Source of the DNA: Paenibacillus jilunlii
Lineage (GTDB): Bacteria; Bacillota; Bacilli; Paenibacillales; Paenibacillaceae
Assembly: GCF_900102965.1 (NCBI RefSeq)
Contig: NZ_FNGM01000011.1
Location: forward strand, 171,375 to 235,374
DNA length: 64,000 nt
Direction: 5' to 3'
The translations under genes and the position numbers were made by a program. Numbering within the stretch: position 1 is the first letter of the stretch; the number at the start of each line of letters is the position of its first letter. Below the pieces are notes generated by a model, which saw nothing but the letters and a program-made list of their open reading frames with translations, searched no databases and was not told the DNA's origin. Below, in pieces: positions 55,467-63,337 of this stretch.

Positions 55467-56550
55467 GCAGGTTCCCTCCAAGCAAAAATTTGACTACCTT
55501 AACAGAGACATCCGGGGTCAAATAGCCTTCCGGCGCCTCCCATTCGGGACTCAGTGACGTCATCAGCCGGGTACAGCGCAATATGCTCTCCTGCTCCACT
55601 CCGGAAACTACATTGCTTCCGCAGTCCACCGTTTCCGGGCGTTCTGTGGTCCGGCGGATGGTTACTGTCGGCACTCCCATCAGGCAGCATTCCTCCTGAA
55701 CGGTTCCGCTGTCGGTGATCGCGCACAGGGCATACTGCTCCAAATGAACAAAATCAAAAAATCCAAAAGGCTCATGAAACTCCACCAGCGGGTTCATTTC
55801 AAGCTTGAATTGCTCCGCCAGCCTGGAACGGGTACGGGGATGGATGCTGCAGATCAGGCGAAGGCCAAAATGCTCTGCCACCAGATTCAGCCCGGACATA
55901 ATCTGCAGGAGCGATTCGGGATCATCCACATTTTCTGCCCGGTGGGCTGTAACCAGAAAGTACTGTCCTGCCGAGAGATTCAGCCGGTCCAGAATATCGC
56001 TGGCCCCAATCTGCCGGTTATAATGCTTAATCACTTCATGAATCGGATTCCCGGTCAAAACAATGCGCTGGCTGGGGAATCCTTCGCTGAGCAGATGCCG
56101 CTTGCTCTGCTGGGTATAGGGCATATTTATGGTGGAAACAGCGTCTATGACACGGCGGTTTTTCTCCTCCGGCACTTTCAAATCGTAGCAGCGGTTTCCC
56201 GCTTCCATATGCACCACAGGTATGCCCATCCGCTCGGCAAGGATAGCGCACAGCGCGCTGTTCGTATCCCCCAGGAGCAGGATCCGGTCCGGCCGCTCTT
56301 GGAGCAGAATGCTCTCCAGGCTCCCGAACATGGCGGCAAGCTGCCCGCCAAGCCCGGCCTGCTTATCCTGAAGCACATAATCCGGTGCCCTCAGCCCCAG
56401 CTCGGCGAAGAAAATCCCGCTGAGGCTGGCGGTGAAGTTCTGTCCCGTATGCACCAGCACATGCTGCTCCGCATGCTCATCAAGCAGCGGAATAATGACA
56501 CTTAGGCGGATGATCTCGGGCCGTGTGCCCAAAATCGTCATGATCTTCAT
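55456..56550 (-). CDS. UDP-GlcNAc 2-epimerase-like enzyme (WecB/CapG family)
   Basis: A 364-residue WecB/CapG-type epimerase. GTRPEIIRLSVIIPLL, VHTGQN, LGDTNSALCAILAERMGIPV, HMEAGNR, VTAHRAEN and DSGTVQEECCLMGVP are family motifs. In L-FucNAc and L-QuiNAc pathways CapG and WbvD homologues do the last step, 2-epimerisation of the 6-deoxy sugar. First gene of the eight-gene glycan operon; GGGGAG precedes the ATG. Confidence 0.92.
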   Translation of the reverse strand: MKIMTILGTRPEIIRLSVIIPLLDEHAEQHVLVHTGQNFTASLSGIFFAELGLRAPDYVLQDKQAGLGGQLAAMFGSLESILLQERPDRILLLGDTNSALCAILAERMGIPVVHMEAGNRCYDLKVPEEKNRRVIDAVSTINMPYTQQSKRHLLSEGFPSQRIVLTGNPIHEVIKHYNRQIGASDILDRLNLSAGQYFLVTAHRAENVDDPESLLQIMSGLNLVAEHFGLRLICSIHPRTRSRLAEQFKLEMNPLVEFHEPFGFFDFVHLEQYALCAITDSGTVQEECCLMGVPTVTIRRTTERPETVDCGSNVVSGVEQESILRCTRLMTSLSPEWEAPEGYLTPDVSVKVVKFLLGGNLHVQ

Positions 56551-57501
56551 GGGTTCACTCCCCTTTGGATGTTGGCCTGCCGCAGGATTGTGCAGCGGGC
56601 TGGTGTTAAGCCACCGCGCGCCCGGGTTGGCCGGTCTTCGGATGCGACTGGCGCTGGCGGCCCGATTCTACGGCATTTCTGCCGTTGTTAGGTGCGGCTG
56701 GTGCGTGTGCGGCGGATTTAACGGCAGTTTTGCCGTTGTTAGGTGCGGCTGGTGCGTTTGCGGCGGATTTAACGGCAGTTTTGCCGTTGTTGGGTGCGTC
56801 TGGTGCGTGTGCGGCGGATTTAACGGCAGTTTTGCCGTTGTTTCGGATGCGAGTGGGAAAAAGTATAGTTATTTCTCCCGAAAATAAACAATCGTGAGAT
56901 TTAGGTGGAAAAAGTAAACTTAATTAGGCAATATTTATCCATTAGAAGCAAAATGAGCCGAAATAGTGATACTTTTTCCATTTAGTTTGTGTAACGCAGG
57001 GCTATCGAGCAAATTAGTGATACTTTTTCCACTTAGCTTGTGTAACGCAGGACCAACGGGCAAATTAGTGGTACTTATTCCACTTCACCTTACCAAGTAG
57101 CACCTAGTAGATCCGAAGGTTTCTTACACAAACAACCAACCGAGGAGCATTGAGGTGATACATTCGTTCCTTACACAAACTTCTTAACAGCTTGAGCCTG
57201 GCGCGCCGGTGATGGAATTAACGAAACTTCGGCCGGTGCTGCGTGCATCTGGACGCCGGTGGCGGAATTATCGCCACTTTCAGCCGGTGTTGGGTACGTG
57301 GCGCGCCGGTGGCGGAATTATCGCCACTTTGGCCGGTGTTGGGTGCGTGGCGCGCCGGTGGCGGGAATAACGGCATTTTGGCCGTTATGAGCGGCACGGC
57401 GCGGCTGCGGCTGCTGCGCACTTGCACCGCGCAGCAGCTTCAGGGGCACGCCTTCGCCGGCGGCGTGCTTAGGGCATGCGGCCTGCGAGACCCCCGCAGG
57501 C
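56551..57501. repeat. Repeat-rich intergenic region upstream of glycan operon
   Basis: No gene is supported. From about 56665 to 56845 there are four copies of a ~51-base unit ending in a hairpin (AACGGCAGTTTTGCCGTT). 56853-57000 holds the plus-strand copy of the dispersed element also found at 234-369. Then a 51-bp tandem phrase (TAGTGATACTTTTTCC) starts at 56964, 57015 and 57066. 57190-57390 holds four ~50-60 bp GC-rich units (GCGCGCCGGTGGCGGAATTA). The promoter of the glycan operon must lie near 56560-56650. Confidence 0.7.
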
Positions 57502-58995
57502 CTAGGCCGCTTTGCGCCGCCGCTTCGCCTGGCGGCGGGCATGGCCCGTGCGGCGGTGCTTGCCGCCGCTGCTCTTCCGGCGCGTGCTGCCTGCGGCGCG
57601 CCGCTTGCGGCCGGGGCGCGGACTGCTGCGCGCCCCGGTTTTGGCGCGGCGAAGCTTGCCGCGCCGGAGCCTGCCGCGCCGCAGCCGTGCTGCGCGGCTT
57701 GCGGGGGTTCGCCGCTGCGGCTCCGGCGGCGGCGGGGCGGGCCCGCTGCTGTCCGGAGCTTCGGCAGCAGCGGGGGGCTCCGGTGCGCCGGCAGGTTCCA
57801 GCGGCGCGGGGCAGTAGCGGAGATGCCATCTCTCCGCAAGGCCTTGCAGGCGCGTGCGGTAGGCCGCCGGTCCATAGACGGCGTCGACGCGCTCCCGCGC
57901 CTGGCTGCCGACGACGGCTGCCAGCCCCGGCTCCGCCAGCAGGCTGTTCACCCGCTGTGCCAGCTGGTCGATGTCTCCCACCGGAGCAAGCAGTTCGCCG
58001 CATCCGGCGGCATGGAGGATTTCGTACAAGCCGCCTGATGCATAAGCCACTACCGGCTTGCCGAAGGCCAGACCTTCCAGCGCAGTCATGCCGAAACCCT
58101 CGCGGATCAGGCTGGGAACCACCAGCATATCCATGGCGCAATAGACCTCCGGAAGACTCTCTTCGTAGCCTACGAATTTGAAATGTGAGGTCAGGCCTTC
58201 CAGCTTTACCTTACGGACGCAGCGCTCATAGTAGCTTTTATCTCCCGGTGTCCCGACGACCATGAATTTTGCTTCGGGATGCTGCTTTGATACAAGAACA
58301 GCCATTTTTACGAAATGCTCCAGTCCCTTTTCTTTATTAATAAATGAAGAAATATAACCGATAAGCGGCTCTTTGGGGGCAACCCGCAAATCACGGCGGC
58401 GTTCACTCCGCAGCTTGCTCCAGGCTTCGAACATCATCTCCGAATCATTCCACGACGGGGGAAGCTGCGTCACCTTCTCCGCGCGGATATCCTCGGGAAA
58501 GCAAGACGCCGCCGTATGGGAGATGGCCAGAATCTCATCGCTGTTCTTGTGGATCAGCTCCGTACTGATTGAAGTGAAATCGTTGTCCGTGATGGTCTCC
58601 GAGATCTTCCACACCACGGGGATGCCCAGTGATTTCGCCGCCATCGCCGGCAAAGCATGAACACAGGTACTGGAGATAATAAACGCCGGGCGCAGGGCAG
58701 CAAGCCACTCTACCAGCTCGCAATACTCACGTTTCTCCTGAAATTTGCGGATATCCGGCTCCAGCCCGGCATAGGGTGTGTACATCCCGTAGACCAGAGG
58801 AATGGTCAGCAGCTGTACATTCAGTCCATTTTTACGCGCCTGCCGGGTCAGCTTGCCTTCCTGGGGTGCCACGAGAATGCAGTTGAAGTAGGGTGACAGC
58901 TCCCGGCTGAAGAACAGCAGCAGCTTCTCCGCTCCTGTAATGCTGCGTGTATTGGATACATGGGAAAAGAGCACGATTGTCGCTTTGTCGGCCAT
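57502..58995 (-). CDS. GT4 glycosyltransferase with highly basic C-terminal tail
   Basis: A 497-residue GT-B enzyme. The catalytic part covers about 1-390, with VVPSLIREGFGMTALEGLAF (E-x7-E motif). After residue ~393 comes a Pro/Ala/Glu linker (PLEPAGAPEPPAAAEAP) and then ~70 residues of Arg/Lys-rich sequence (LRRGRLRRGKLRRAK, RRQAKRRRKAA). The tail DNA is very GC-rich. The tail may bind nucleic acid, teichoic acid or spore polyanions. No N-terminal signal. It stands apart from the glycan operon. Confidence 0.83.
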   Translation of the reverse strand: MADKATIVLFSHVSNTRSITGAEKLLLFFSRELSPYFNCILVAPQEGKLTRQARKNGLNVQLLTIPLVYGMYTPYAGLEPDIRKFQEKREYCELVEWLAALRPAFIISSTCVHALPAMAAKSLGIPVVWKISETITDNDFTSISTELIHKNSDEILAISHTAASCFPEDIRAEKVTQLPPSWNDSEMMFEAWSKLRSERRRDLRVAPKEPLIGYISSFINKEKGLEHFVKMAVLVSKQHPEAKFMVVGTPGDKSYYERCVRKVKLEGLTSHFKFVGYEESLPEVYCAMDMLVVPSLIREGFGMTALEGLAFGKPVVAYASGGLYEILHAAGCGELLAPVGDIDQLAQRVNSLLAEPGLAAVVGSQARERVDAVYGPAAYRTRLQGLAERWHLRYCPAPLEPAGAPEPPAAAEAPDSSGPAPPPPEPQRRTPASRAARLRRGRLRRGKLRRAKTGARSSPRPGRKRRAAGSTRRKSSGGKHRRTGHARRQAKRRRKAA

Positions 58996-59581
58996 GGTGT
59001 GTCGGCGCTCCTTGGCGGGGCTGTGGAGCAGCCATTCACCTCCCTAAAAGTTTTACGGAGCATTGCTACATGAATTATCTTCGCAGTAAAACTTGCTTCG
59101 GAAGCTTCTGCTTAGTTTTACGGAGCATTGCTACATGAATTATCTTCGCAGTAAAACTTGCTTCGGAAGCTTCTGCTTAGTTTTACGGAGCATTGCTACA
59201 TGAATTATCTTCGCAGTAAAACTTGCTTCGGAAGCTTCTGCTTAGTTTTACGGAGCATTGCTACATGAATTATCTTCGCAGTAAAACTTGCTTCGGAAGC
59301 ATCTGCTTTGTTTTACGGAGCATTGCTACATGAACTATCTTCACAGTTATACTTGCTTCGGAAGCTTCTGCTTTGTTTTACGGAGCTAATTTTACCGTTC
59401 ATGTCTTGCTGTAAACTCACATTGCTTAAGTTGAGTTTTTGGGCACCATGGCGGTCAAAGCCGGGGATTCTGCTGGCAAACGCCAATGCCCGGTACTCCA
59501 GTAGTATATTGAGAGGGAACAGATGCCGGCACGACACCTGTCCCCCGGATATACGCACATTTCCCATGCGCTCCGTACTGC
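58996..59581. other. Intergenic region with 65-bp array
   Basis: The gap between the basic-tail glycosyltransferase and the CgeB-like gene is mostly the 65-bp repeat array (59051-59389). The rest (59400-59581) has no gene that I can support. Confidence 0.6.
59051..59389. repeat. Tandem array of 65-bp repeats
   Basis: TTTTACGGAGCATTGCTACA begins at 59051, 59116, 59181, 59246 and 59311, with a truncated sixth start at 59376: an exact 65-bp period. The first copies are essentially identical, and the last two differ at a few bases. Each unit can pair GTTTTAC with GTAAAAC and contains GCTTCGGAAGC. Sixty-five is not a multiple of three, so no protein is encoded through the array. Confidence 0.9.
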
Positions 59582-60715
59582 TTAGCCATAAATTATGGTC
59601 AACAGCTTATGCAGGCGTCTGGTGTACGTATGATCCTTAAGCGTCCGCTCAAAAGCGCGCAGAGCCATAGCGCGGCGTTCCTCTTCATGAGTCAGGTAAT
59701 AGCGGATTTTATCCATCAATTCGCGCGGGCTGGTGAACGTATCGATCTCTTCACCTACGGTATAAAAGGAGCCCATATCCCCTCTTGCATCACACAGCTG
59801 CAGGGTTCCGCTGGCCGCAATTTCAAAGGTGCGCGGATTCGGTGAAACGGCAGGAATCAATAAAGTGTTGTTATTCGCAGCCTCGTCGATGTGGGAGCGG
59901 TGGAGATTAATGACGATTTTGGAGCCGCTGTAGGTGACTGCTGTCTCCTGCGGCGTCATCCATTTGCCGATCTCAATGCGTTCCCCATAGAGCGGCGCCT
60001 CCGGCAGCCGATCCCACCAAATACCGTTGATGATTGTGTTATAGCCCATCAGCTCCGGCATAATCTCACGGAAGAAGTGAATTCTGTTCCAGTACGCGGA
60101 ACCAATAAAGCTGATATCCCGGCTGACCGGTGAACGGCCGGTTGTCGGGCGGTAATGCTCCCTATGGGCAGCAAAGGGCAGATAATGCACCTCCGGGCAT
60201 CCCAAGCCGCGGTAGAATTCCACACAATTCTGTTCCAGCGTGAACACATAATCGTAGTGGGCTACGATTTTTACCGTGAAGTCCGTATAGTAAGGATCAT
60301 CCGTAAGCCAAATGGCTGTCTTAATGCCTTTACCGCGCAGGACGGCCACTTGGTCAAGCGGCAGATCCATTCCATCCAAAACCAGCACCAGATCAGGGCG
60401 CTGCGCATCCGCAAGCTCCACCAGATTCTGCCGCACATCGGTAATCGTGACCTGGGTGGTCAATTTTTGCAGCGCATAGAGGACCGCATCATCGAGCGGC
60501 GAGTACGGGTAGCCTTTTCCCGATGCCACGTACATCACATGGATATTACGAACTGGAAGCGGCTCCTCCGGGCGGCCATCCAGGATGGCAAGTCTTCCCC
60601 GCAGGTAGCCTTCATCGTAACCTACCTTGAAGCCGGACAGGCGGCCCCGCAGCTTCTCTTCTTCCGCCGGTGTTCGCGGCAGCGGTGGTGCTGGCATTAC
60701 AAAATTATTATTCAT
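59582..60715 (-). CDS. CgeB-like glycosyltransferase-family protein
   Basis: A 377-residue protein of the CgeB/DUF3880 glycosyltransferase-like group. After a short leader (FKVGYDEGYLRGRLAILDG), the GT-B-type core shows TAIWLTDDPYYTDFT, DYVFTLEQNCVEFYRGLG, GSAYWNRIHFFREIM, INLHRSHIDEA and RTFEIAASGTLQLCDARGD. CgeB proteins act in mature spore surface glycosylation in Bacillus. It is a paralogue of the next gene upstream, 34 bases away. Confidence 0.85.
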   Translation of the reverse strand: MNNNFVMPAPPLPRTPAEEEKLRGRLSGFKVGYDEGYLRGRLAILDGRPEEPLPVRNIHVMYVASGKGYPYSPLDDAVLYALQKLTTQVTITDVRQNLVELADAQRPDLVLVLDGMDLPLDQVAVLRGKGIKTAIWLTDDPYYTDFTVKIVAHYDYVFTLEQNCVEFYRGLGCPEVHYLPFAAHREHYRPTTGRSPVSRDISFIGSAYWNRIHFFREIMPELMGYNTIINGIWWDRLPEAPLYGERIEIGKWMTPQETAVTYSGSKIVINLHRSHIDEAANNNTLLIPAVSPNPRTFEIAASGTLQLCDARGDMGSFYTVGEEIDTFTSPRELMDKIRYYLTHEEERRAMALRAFERTLKDHTYTRRLHKLLTIIYG

Positions 60716-60749
60716 AGGTTATTCGCTCCTTTTACATCCGTATTGGATA

Positions 60750-61847
60750 TCATACTTGTGCTGTCAGAACATTCAGCAAGTGAGGCAGCCGGGAAGTAAA
60801 GGTATGATGGCGGAGGGTCGTCCGCAGTCCCTGAAGTGCGATCTGCCGGCGTTCCTTCTCATGCTTCAGATAGTAGTCGATTTTGTACTTCAGCTCATCG
60901 GGATTTTCAAAGGTATCCAAATCCTTGCCCGGACGGTAATAATTGCTTAGATCCTCGCGGACATCGGTCAGCTGCATGGTCCCGCAGGCACTGATTTCAT
61001 AGGTTCGCGGATTAATGGAGCGGGAGGGAAGCTGAAAAGAATTCCGGTTGTCCTGCCCGCCCTCCCACGGACGGTGAATATTAATGACCAGCTTTGCACC
61101 GCTGTAATAATTTGCGGTCTCCTCCGGAGGAATAAAGCCGTCTTTAATAAAAGGTGACAGCTCCTCATAGGTGGACAGCCGTTCCCAGAACCCTCCGGCG
61201 ATCAGCACCTTCTTGCCTTGGAGAAACGGAGCCAGCCCGTCAAACAGCTCTGTCCGGTTGCGGAAGGCATTGCCGATAAAAACAACATCATATTGATACT
61301 GCGGACCGGTGCGGCGCGGGTAGAACATCTGCGGATTAACACAGAGCGGAAGGTAATGTACTGAACTCATTCCGAGGTCATGGTAGAACTCCACACAAGC
61401 CAGTTCATGAGTAAAGATATGGTCATAATGCTGGCAAATCACCGACGTATCCTCAGTAAAATAAGGATCATCCACAAACCAGATTGCTGTAGGTATACCC
61501 AGTTTCCGTATTTCCGTGATCTGTTCCAGATGATTCTCGGGGAACACATGCAGTCCATTCATGACCAGCACAGCTCCCGGCGACTCGCGGGCGGCTATCT
61601 CCAGCATGGTCTCCGGAGAGCTGATGACCAGTTCGCTGACAAGCTGCCCCAGCGCTTCCGTTATCCCCGTATCAATCGCTTGAAATCCCTGCGGAACATA
61701 CATCAGCTTGAGCGGCCGGCATGCCTCCACTTCCGGAGAATTCAGGCGTTTCACGGCTTCACACAGGCCGAGGCGGTAGCCTTCCTGATAACCGTCGCGG
61801 TAATCCCGTGGATGCACTTTTCTCTTTTTTGATTTCACGGCTTTCAC
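60750..61847 (-). CDS. CgeB-like glycosyltransferase-family protein
   Basis: A 365-residue paralogue of the 59582-60715 product. Shared phrases include RDGYQEGYRLGLCEAV at the N-terminus, TAIWFVDDPYFTEDTSV, HIFTHELACVEFYHDLG, INIHRPWEGGQDN and RTYEISACGTMQLTDVRED. The N-terminal 'GYxxGYRxG' leader seems to be a feature of this pair. Probably transcribed together with its paralogue, which follows after 34 bases. Confidence 0.85.
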   Translation of the reverse strand: MKAVKSKKRKVHPRDYRDGYQEGYRLGLCEAVKRLNSPEVEACRPLKLMYVPQGFQAIDTGITEALGQLVSELVISSPETMLEIAARESPGAVLVMNGLHVFPENHLEQITEIRKLGIPTAIWFVDDPYFTEDTSVICQHYDHIFTHELACVEFYHDLGMSSVHYLPLCVNPQMFYPRRTGPQYQYDVVFIGNAFRNRTELFDGLAPFLQGKKVLIAGGFWERLSTYEELSPFIKDGFIPPEETANYYSGAKLVINIHRPWEGGQDNRNSFQLPSRSINPRTYEISACGTMQLTDVREDLSNYYRPGKDLDTFENPDELKYKIDYYLKHEKERRQIALQGLRTTLRHHTFTSRLPHLLNVLTAQV

Positions 61848-62067
61848 CCTGCCCCGTTATATTCTCAAGACAGTATAACTATATGCGGAGTCAGCATCCG
61901 CCTCATGGACATCTGTCTGTATCCCGCCGAAATTGGCATATGCCCCCTGTCTATTGCCCAAGCTGCCCGAACCTTTGCAGATTGATTCCACTCGGGCTAC
62001 AATTATGGAAGCAAGTGAGATGCAATTAAAGAGATTTGGAGAGTGGGAGAGTGGGAGAATGTATGCA

Positions 62068-62841
62068 ATGGATAACGCCATGCTCTACATCCGCCATGCG
62101 GAGCTGCTGCGTGAACGGGTCCCTTCTTTTCAGGCCTATCCGTTTGATTTGCCGGTGATCCGCAGCTTTAACCGGCTGGCTTTTCAGAACAGGGTTACGT
62201 TCCTTGTGGGGGAGAACGGGACGGGGAAATCCACGCTATTGGAAGGCATTGCTGCAGCCTGGGGCTTTAATCCCGAAGGCGGAACGCTGAATTTCTCATT
62301 CAATACCCGCACCTCGCACTCCAGCCTGCATGAGTACCTGCGGCTTGTCAAAGGGGTGAGACGCCCCAGGGACGGCTTCTTTCTGCGTGCGGAGAGCTAC
62401 TATAATGTAGCATCTTATATTGACCAGCTGGATGAGGAAACGGGAGAACGGGTACAGAGCCCTATGATCAAAAATTCCTACGGGGGCAAGTCACTGCATG
62501 AGCAGTCGCACGGGGAATCATTTTTCGCCGCCTTTGTCCACCGCTTTGGCGGACAAGGCCTCTATATACTCGACGAGCCGGAGGCAGCCCTCTCCCCGCT
62601 TCGGCAGATGTCGCTGCTGGTGCGCATGCACGAGCTGGTGGAGCAGCACTCCCAGTTTATCATCGCCACCCACTCACCGATTTTGATGTCCTATCCCGGG
62701 GCGGATATATACCTGTTGGAGGGCGAGGGCATCCGGCAGGTCACTCTGGAAGAAACGGAGCACTACACCGTAACCAAGGCATTCATGAACGACCGTGCGG
62801 GAATGCTGCGCGAGCTGCTGGGAGACGGCGGAAAAGGATAG
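62068..62841 (+). CDS. AAA-family ATPase (ABC/SMC-type fold)
   Basis: A ~257-residue ATPase. Walker A is VGENGTGKSTLLE, the signature region is LHEQSHGESFFAAF, and Walker B is LYILDEPEAALSP, followed by IIATHSPIL. This is a compact single-domain AAA_21-type ATPase. The start is uncertain: ATG at 62059 abuts GGGAGA, while ATG at 62068 has it 9 bases upstream; an earlier frame to 61933 is less likely. It is monocistronic, ending at a bidirectional terminator. The function is unknown; no partner nuclease or toxin gene is adjacent. Confidence 0.83.
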   Translation: MDNAMLYIRHAELLRERVPSFQAYPFDLPVIRSFNRLAFQNRVTFLVGENGTGKSTLLEGIAAAWGFNPEGGTLNFSFNTRTSHSSLHEYLRLVKGVRRPRDGFFLRAESYYNVASYIDQLDEETGERVQSPMIKNSYGGKSLHEQSHGESFFAAFVHRFGGQGLYILDEPEAALSPLRQMSLLVRMHELVEQHSQFIIATHSPILMSYPGADIYLLEGEGIRQVTLEETEHYTVTKAFMNDRAGMLRELLGDGGKG

Positions 62842-63090
62842 CAGGGCGAGACAGGTGAGACAACGGGCGCCCAATTGGGGGGGATTTACACGAAATTTAG
62901 CATTTCTCGCGCTGCTGCCACCCAGACGGCGGATTATTGCAGCATTTTCGCGCTGCTGCGCTCCAGACGCCAGCTTGTTGTTTTACATGCAGCTTTTCCC
63001 ATGCCTACGTCTTATCGAAGTCAGATTGTTGTAGTACGTACAGCATTTCATTCCCCACTCCCCGGTGTCAGCCCACTCTCTCAGCACACA
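62842..63090. other. Intergenic region, no gene seen
   Basis: About 250 bases with GCAGCATTTTCGCGCTGCTG-like hairpins at 62936-62958 that resemble in form the hairpin units at 1-95 and 56665-56845. No gene is supported. Confidence 0.5.
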
Positions 63091-63136
63091 AAAAGACACT
63101 TATGCAGGTAATCCCTCGCCTGTACAAGTGTCTTTT
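63091..63136. terminator. Bidirectional terminator
   Basis: AAAAGACACTT (63091-63101) pairs with AAGTGTCTTTT (63126-63136), with CAGG/CCTG inside. It serves the ATPase gene on the plus strand and the Spo0E-like gene on the minus strand. Confidence 0.85.
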
Positions 63137-63151
63137 GACATTCGGCTAATT

Positions 63152-63337
63152 CTAGTGATCTCTCCTGGTCATTTCCCCGGTCTCGTCCGCCTGACATTCA
63201 ATATACTCATTGATCAGCATATCCAGCTTCACTGATTGGCTGAGCACTCTAGGGTGGCTGATCCCCAGCTCCAAGGCCAGGGCGTGCAGCTCTTTCCGGG
63301 CTAGTTCAATACGTGCCTGATGTTGTTTATCTCCCAT
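63152..63337 (-). CDS. Spo0E-like aspartyl phosphatase
   Basis: A 61-residue protein. ELARKELHALALELG forms the first helix and SVKLDMLINEYIEC carries the family signature SxxLDxLI. Such proteins dephosphorylate Spo0A~P and delay sporulation. The ATG overlaps the end of the upstream membrane-protein gene by 11 bases, so translation is coupled to it. Confidence 0.9.
   Translation of the reverse strand: MGDKQHQARIELARKELHALALELGISHPRVLSQSVKLDMLINEYIECQADETGEMTRRDH

Noticed and set aside
54480-56550. CapEFG pathway to UDP-L-FucNAc
   Set aside because: The reductase is RmlD-like and lacks the CapF cupin domain; QuiNAc/RhaNAc is favoured, though not proven.
57541-58038. Plus-strand Ala/Arg-rich frames over the basic tail
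   Set aside because: Shadows of the GC-rich 3' end of the minus-strand glycosyltransferase gene.
59051-59389. CRISPR array
   Set aside because: Whole 65-bp units repeat including what would be spacers; no unique spacers and no cas genes.
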